NCBI GenBank assembly: GCA_018663815.1
Contig: JABJPQ010000083.1
Location: forward strand, 1 to 10,493
Source: Halobacteriovoraceae bacterium
GTDB taxonomy: Bacteria > Bdellovibrionota > Bacteriovoracia > Bacteriovoracales > Bacteriovoracaceae
Direction of reading: 5' to 3'
DNA length: 10,493 nucleotides
Shown here: in pieces, positions 6,692 through 10,493 of the stretch
Layout of the letters: each line of letters begins with the position of its first letter
Position numbering within the stretch: the stretch's first letter is position 1
The notes under the pieces: generated by a model
Told to the model about the DNA's origin: nothing
The model's input: only the letters and a program-made list of their open reading frames with translations
Database searches by the model: none
Position numbers and translations under genes: made by a program

Positions 6692-6926
6692 TTGAATTCT
6701 CCCTTTTAAGCTTTTTATCTATTCAAGGAAACTAAGTCAATAAACCAATCTCCGAGACCAAGATACGATGACTTCTCCACCACCAACCGATGACAACCGA
6801 CATGCGTCATTCCTTCATATAAACCTTCATCACTAGAGATCATAACGATGGAGGTGGTAAAAAGCTTGTAAGCAGTTTATTTTGTCGAATGAATTTTGGA
6901 AAGGTCAACGAAGCATTACAAAACAC
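6692..6926. other. Gap with a minus-strand protein-like fragment
   Basis: These 235 bases separate the exported protein gene from the GNAT gene. A minus-strand frame at 6715-6843 encodes 42 aa from an ATG (MISSDEGLYEGMTHVG...), and the frame stays open about 11 codons further upstream. There is no ribosome binding site before the ATG. It reads like the C-terminal end of a lost gene, but no family is recognised. Confidence 0.3.
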
Positions 6927-7505
6927 CTATTTTAACTCTTTTTTTACAACTGAATAAAATTCTCCTGCCTCACCTATTTCTTTATCAATTTTACTAAAAC
7001 CATTTTCTAAAAAACAAGACTCAAACCCATTAAATGTATTCCATGTCTTAAATCCTTCGCCATTTTTACTTTTTGGTTCAGGATACCCTTCAACAAATTT
7101 CCCGTTCATATTAACAGCTAACTCAGCCGCTGCTTTTACTAAGAAATTCTCTACGCCTTTATTTTTATAATCTTTTCTTGAGGTAACACAATGAATTGAC
7201 CACTCGCTGTTATCACAATCAATATCTGTACCAATACAATCATGCCCAGGTAATGTATTACGTCTATCAAGTGCGCACCAACCAACGGGAACTTTTTCAT
7301 CCTCTACATAAGCCAAAATTCCAAATACTCTATCTGTACAAACCAAATCTTTCATCGCTAGCTTTGCAGCTTCACCTTCAAAGTCCAACCCCATAGGTAA
7401 TCGATGATTCATACACCAACATCCACTACAAGCTCCATCAAACTCGAAGTATGCTTGAAAATCTTTCCATAAATCTTTGTTTAGTTTTTTGAAATTAAAT
7501 TTCAT
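6927..7505 (-). CDS. GNAT family N-acetyltransferase
   Basis: The 192-aa product fits a GNAT fold: a central strand VGWCALDRR (74-82), then SIHCVTSRKDYKNKGVENFLVKAAAE (103-128) as the motif A strand, pyrophosphate loop and helix, VEGYPEP (138-144) and a late CFLENGF (164-170). It should move an acetyl group from acetyl-CoA to an unknown substrate. The loop NKGVE departs from the usual Q/RxxGxG/A, so CoA binding may be altered. The N-terminal cysteines (C26, C29, C31 in ACSGCWCM) match a Cys-Trp-Cys motif seen in one group of GNATs. The ATG at 7505 follows AAGGA by 8 nt. It lies 11 nt after the exported protein gene 7517-8011 and is probably co-transcribed with it. Confidence 0.85.
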   Translation of the reverse strand: MKFNFKKLNKDLWKDFQAYFEFDGACSGCWCMNHRLPMGLDFEGEAAKLAMKDLVCTDRVFGILAYVEDEKVPVGWCALDRRNTLPGHDCIGTDIDCDNSEWSIHCVTSRKDYKNKGVENFLVKAAAELAVNMNGKFVEGYPEPKSKNGEGFKTWNTFNGFESCFLENGFSKIDKEIGEAGEFYSVVKKELK

Positions 7506-7516
7506 TTATTAATTCC

Positions 7517-8011
7517 TTATTTACTCAATAGTTGTTCATTTAATTTTTTTATAATTTCATATTCAGGTATAACTTTGAATCTAATAACTATATCGTTTTC
7601 GACACTCAATAAAACATAACCAGCTCCACCCTTAGCTTTAACAATTTCTTCTGCTGTCGAAAGCGTGGCATACTTTAAATAACCACTCTGCCCCTTTGTA
7701 AAAAGCTCATAATTCTCTTCAATATTGCCTAGGACAAACGATCCTTCATTATTTTTCAAAAAATCTTGTAACTTTGCATCCATTGATTCTGCCAGTTCAT
7801 TTGTATCTTTTTGTAATTTTTCAAGTCTGTGCTCGTTATGATCAAATGCTCTTTTGATCATCTCAGGTGCGCCCCTAACGTGCTTCATACCAATAGATTG
7901 TTGAACAAAAACGGAATTAAAGACCCCCGACCTTGACACATTTCCACTCACCAGCCCCTCCTTTGAAAAGGTTATTAAACATAATAATAACAAGTATTTT
8001 AGCTTTTTCAT
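7517..8011 (-). CDS. Exported protein of unknown function
   Basis: The 164-aa product starts MKKLKYLLLLCLITF, a signal peptide with a likely cut near VSG (residue 23). The only cysteine lies inside the hydrophobic core and lacks a proper lipobox, so a lipoprotein is unlikely. A charged helical stretch (about 50-90, RAFDHNEHRLEKLQKDTNEL) looks like a coiled coil. The C-terminal half alternates strands (YVLLSVENDIVIRFKVI) and ends in a helix. No good ribosome binding site precedes the ATG at 8011, so the start rests on the signal peptide. It leads a two-gene unit with the GNAT. I recognise no family. Confidence 0.72.
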   Translation of the reverse strand: MKKLKYLLLLCLITFSKEGLVSGNVSRSGVFNSVFVQQSIGMKHVRGAPEMIKRAFDHNEHRLEKLQKDTNELAESMDAKLQDFLKNNEGSFVLGNIEENYELFTKGQSGYLKYATLSTAEEIVKAKGGAGYVLLSVENDIVIRFKVIPEYEIIKKLNEQLLSK

Positions 8012-8446
8012 CTGAATTTAATATACACTTTTTTTATTATTTGTACCTACTTAGGAAGATGAATATGGAGAACTGACACAGTAAGTCGCCGTAGTGGAGT
8101 TGGTGTGACCTCGTAACTTTCCAAACTTGGCCACAAAATCTCTCCTTGTTTGTGTTAAGGATTTTCATTAACCAGTTTTTTATTTAATGTTGCTTAGGTA
8201 CTAAAAGTTATTGCATCTCATGATAATACGTTTGTTGTTTTTTTGATTTTAACATGCTGAAATGTCATTAATCATCTTTGGCTTAGACAAATATTTGCTA
8301 AAACGAGACCTAGAACCAACCTACCGAATTTTTAAGAGAGTGTTAGAAAGCTAACACCCCTTGTAAACTTCGTCTGATATCTACTTTTAAAAAGAATCTC
8401 CCTGTACACTAAGACAAACCATTTAATAAATGAATGAGGAAATAAT
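8012..8446. other. 435-base gene-poor stretch
   Basis: This divergent gap lies between the minus-strand pair and the plus-strand exported protein gene, so promoters for both should be here, though none is clear. A minus-strand frame at 8051-8164 reads about 37 aa including KFGKLRGHTNSTTATY, vaguely like the end of a tyrosine recombinase, with no start. A 7-bp hairpin (GTGTTAG 8340-8346, CTAACAC 8351-8357) has no T-tract. Nothing else was recognised. Confidence 0.5.
8340..8357. repeat. Inverted repeat GTGTTAG/CTAACAC
   Basis: A perfect 7-bp stem with an AAAG loop sits 90 nt before the gene at 8447. It could be a protein-binding site or a small hairpin in the leader. No T-run follows on either strand, so a terminator is unlikely. 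Confidence 0.4.
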
Positions 8447-9007
8447 ATGAAAAAACAATGTACAGCTTTAGTATTTTTGGCATTAATATCATCATTTTCA
8501 ACATTTGCTTCTAATCCTTGTTTAAATATAAGTGAGGAATATGTTGGGCAAAATGATACTATGATTGAAGCATTTAGATGTAATGAAGTTGTAGAGGGGT
8601 CGTTCAAACCCCATATTAGTTATGTTACAAATGGTGACGTTTACGGTGCAGACATCTGTATATCTAAGTGGAAAATTGAGGGTAATGACTACATAGTTAT
8701 TAATGGAAAGATAGATGCAGGTGGAAATTTATTTGGAAGTAAAGCTATAACATCTCGAGGTAATATTTCTGCGATTAACCCAATCATTGCTGAAACTGAT
8801 CAATATTTCCGAATTCACGAAGATTATACTTTTGAAAATCAGGATAAAATTAAATTTCAAGATGGTTACAGTCAGGACGGGCTAGCAGTAATCGCAACCT
8901 TTACTAAGACTGACGAGAAGTTAAGTATTACGAAATCTGACGTGGATGCCTCTTTAAGTCAAGCTGGAGTTGAATTTAGTGCAACTCTCAATTGTCAAAA
9001 GAACTAA
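8447..9007 (+). CDS. Exported Cys-containing protein of unknown function
   Basis: The 186-aa product has a standard signal peptide (MKKQ, core ALVFLALISSF, likely cut after FAS near 22). The mature part has four cysteines (NPCLN, FRCNE, DICIS, LNCQK), enough for two disulfides, and is rich in beta-strand-like segments with many Asp, Asn and Gly. The ATG follows GAGGA by about 7 nt. It is a single gene. An AT-rich palindrome AAAAATATTTTT (9022-9033) lies just after the stop and is at best a weak terminator. I recognise no family. Confidence 0.82.
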   Translation: MKKQCTALVFLALISSFSTFASNPCLNISEEYVGQNDTMIEAFRCNEVVEGSFKPHISYVTNGDVYGADICISKWKIEGNDYIVINGKIDAGGNLFGSKAITSRGNISAINPIIAETDQYFRIHEDYTFENQDKIKFQDGYSQDGLAVIATFTKTDEKLSITKSDVDASLSQAGVEFSATLNCQKN

Positions 9008-9283
9008 GGTAAAAATAAGTCAAAAATATTTTTATCAAACTGATTAAACCTTCAACCTTGATAATTAATAATCCGTATAGTATGGGCAATCAATAACTGA
9101 TTTTGCTAACCATGGTTAAAGTATAGGGATTTCTCTAACCCCCTTCCAAGTGCTTGGATTTTGTAGTTGCACTTCCTCTAATATCTTACAATCTTGTTTC
9201 CAATTAATCTCTTAGTTCTATGAGATTAAATTTTTCATACATTTTCTAATTAAAATACATATGAATTAATAAGTGTTAAAAAC
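9008..9283. other. Gap with minus-strand coding fragment and palindrome
   Basis: These 276 bases contain the palindrome TAACCATGGTTA (9107-9118) and a protein-like minus-strand frame at 9116-9211 (EINWKQDCKILEEVQLQNPS, then TWKGVREIPIL and stop). An ATG at 9242 in the neighbouring frame gives MYEKFNLIELRD before a stop. Joined by a frameshift they would make the end of a small lost gene. Promoter elements for the hydrolase gene at 9284 must be here but are not clear. Confidence 0.35.
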
Positions 9284-10462
9284 ATGCTTATGCTATTAAT
9301 TGGAATTTCTATAATTACAATTTTTCTATCTCTTAATGCCAATTCCACATATTTGGAGACAAAAATTCCTGTTGCCCTTAATTGGAGTAATTCTTCTGAG
9401 TTAAATTATGAGTTAAGTATAAAGTACTTCTTACCTTCTCAAGGAGTGCCGATTAGACGCTTATTATTCTTACTCCCCGGAGGACCTGGGAATAGCTGTG
9501 ACTCAGACTTTAAAAAAGAAAACAATACCTTTGCCTTAGCAAAATTAGCGAAGAAAAATACACTCGTTGTTTGTTACTCCCCTAGGGGGAATAATTCCTT
9601 ATTTTATCTTGAGAAAAATAAAATTGGTGACGCTTATAACCCAGTCGACTTTAGCCTAGATCAACAAGTTAACGATATAATTAAAATCAAAAAATATTTC
9701 TACGATCATATTCCCGAGATTAGAGAGTTTTGGTTATTAGGTTTTTCTCACGGTGGTGTTGTCGCGGCGAAGACTGTAACAATGTTTCCTCATGAAATTG
9801 ATGGAGTTATTTTACTTGGACCATCTTTAGGGGTAGACACTCCTGCTTGGCGAATTAAATCATGGCTTACCCAAAATCCAAAGATAAAAACGAATATGAA
9901 AAAGTTAATCATAAAAGCTAAAGATGGAAAACTCAGAGTCAGAGAAAAACAAATTTCAGCAAATCAAATACAGGCTGCTGTTGTTTTTTCATTTTATATT
10001 GGAGTTCCATTATCCATAGAGTTGAAAAAAATTAGTAGAGCAAATATTGGAGAAGCTCTTGCTAATTGGAATAGCCTAAATGAGGGTGCATTTATCTTGC
10101 CTTTCTTGAGTTTTTTGGAAAGAAAAAAGTCCCTTATCAATCAAACTCTAGCTGATCTTATATATTGCAATGAACTATCTGGCAGTTGTGATGGAGAGCA
10201 AAGTAACCTCAAATATGAAATACCTCTTCAAACAAAATTTTCTGCTATGTCTAACATTTCAATACAAAAATTCACAATGCCAACTCTGATAATTCATGGG
10301 AAAGATGATCAATCAACTGAAACTCTTGAAAGACTTAAACAGTTTATTCACTTAATCCCCAGCAAGGCTAAGGAGATTCATACTCTGGAGAACATTGGCC
10401 ATTCTGTTCATATAGAAAACACGTCAAAAGTAGAAAAGATCATTCTAAATTTCTGGAAATAA
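9284..10462 (+). CDS. Alpha/beta hydrolase, S33-like, exported or membrane-anchored
   Basis: The 392-aa product begins with a hydrophobic segment (MLMLLIGISIITIFLSL, 1-17) that is a signal peptide or anchor. GGPG at 66-69 is the oxyanion-region motif of S33 (prolyl iminopeptidase-type) hydrolases, followed by a YSPRGN segment at 98-103 in the place of the usual DxRGxG. The nucleophile elbow is GFSHGG (Ser155), with Asp342 in HGKDD and His373 in GHS completing the triad. A helical cap-like region lies between about 185 and 325. It may cleave N-terminal residues from peptides or hydrolyse small esters or amides outside the cytoplasm; the substrate is unknown. The start is an ATG without a strong ribosome binding site; a second ATG two codons later is possible. 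Confidence 0.87.
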   Translation: MLMLLIGISIITIFLSLNANSTYLETKIPVALNWSNSSELNYELSIKYFLPSQGVPIRRLLFLLPGGPGNSCDSDFKKENNTFALAKLAKKNTLVVCYSPRGNNSLFYLEKNKIGDAYNPVDFSLDQQVNDIIKIKKYFYDHIPEIREFWLLGFSHGGVVAAKTVTMFPHEIDGVILLGPSLGVDTPAWRIKSWLTQNPKIKTNMKKLIIKAKDGKLRVREKQISANQIQAAVVFSFYIGVPLSIELKKISRANIGEALANWNSLNEGAFILPFLSFLERKKSLINQTLADLIYCNELSGSCDGEQSNLKYEIPLQTKFSAMSNISIQKFTMPTLIIHGKDDQSTETLERLKQFIHLIPSKAKEIHTLENIGHSVHIENTSKVEKIILNFWK

Positions 10463-10476
10463 CACTTTCCAAAGTG
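10463..10476 (+). repeat. Inverted repeat after the hydrolase stop
   Basis: CACTTT CC AAAGTG starts directly after the TAA stop at 10460-10462. As RNA it would fold as a 5-bp stem with a TCCA loop. No T-tract is visible before the window ends, so a terminator role is unproven. Confidence 0.35.
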
Positions 10477-10493
10477 ACGATACAAAATAACAC

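Noticed and set aside
7196-7396. Plus-strand 66-aa ORF
   Set aside because: It lies fully within the well-supported GNAT gene on the other strand.
7976-8011. Lipoprotein signal in the 7517-8011 product
   Set aside because: The cysteine in LLLLCL lacks the small residues of a lipobox and lies within the hydrophobic core.
8340-8357. Rho-independent terminator
   Set aside because: The stem is good but no T-tract follows on either strand and no gene ends close by.
8332-8607. Minus-strand 91-aa ORF
   Set aside because: It overlaps the start and signal peptide of the 8447 gene, which has a good ribosome binding site.
4785-9300. Chromosomal integron cassette array (short orphan genes, TAACAC-like motifs after some genes, inverted repeats)
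   Set aside because: Genes face both ways, no RYYYAAC...GTTRRRY pairs of proper attC type were found, and the repeats are not alike from gap to gap.

Overview
The window is AT-rich bacterial DNA from a Gram-negative organism with many exported proteins. A YaeQ protein, a FemAB-like (DUF482) acyltransferase and an RhlE-type helicase together suggest a proteobacterium or a Bdellovibrio/Bacteriovorax-type relative. This placement is an inference from gene content and base composition; there is no rRNA or other marker gene.

Layout. (1) Positions 1-128 hold the 5' end of a group II intron on the minus strand. The intron continues off the left edge. (2) Positions 397-4192 are a compact minus-strand operon, in transcription order: DEAD-box RNA helicase, FemAB-like protein, DEDDh 3'-5' exonuclease, YaeQ. 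Gaps are 11-12 nt and one stop/start pair overlaps (TAATG). (3) Positions 4287-5967 contain two split coding regions, a minus-strand one at 4287-4710 and a plus-strand one at 5096-5967. Between them lies a strong hairpin that masks a ribosome binding site, plus a short frameshifted ORF. (4) Positions 6107-9007 contain three orphan exported proteins, a GNAT acetyltransferase and gene-poor gaps with protein-like fragments. (5) Positions 9284-10462 encode a membrane-anchored or exported alpha/beta hydrolase with S33-type motifs.

How the parts relate. The left operon looks like conserved housekeeping or RNA/DNA-processing genes. The right two thirds look like accessory DNA: short exported proteins of unknown function, mixed orientation, long gaps, frameshifts and remnants. 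The most interesting locus is 5096-5967. It encodes an exported protein with a possible His/Cys pair (clan CD or caspase-like pattern, tentative) in two ORFs that overlap at TAGTG, and a T TTT TTC heptamer lies in the right register for a -1 frameshift. A plain single-base indel explains it equally well. I found no CRISPR array, tRNA, rRNA, complete insertion sequence or clear integron attC site.
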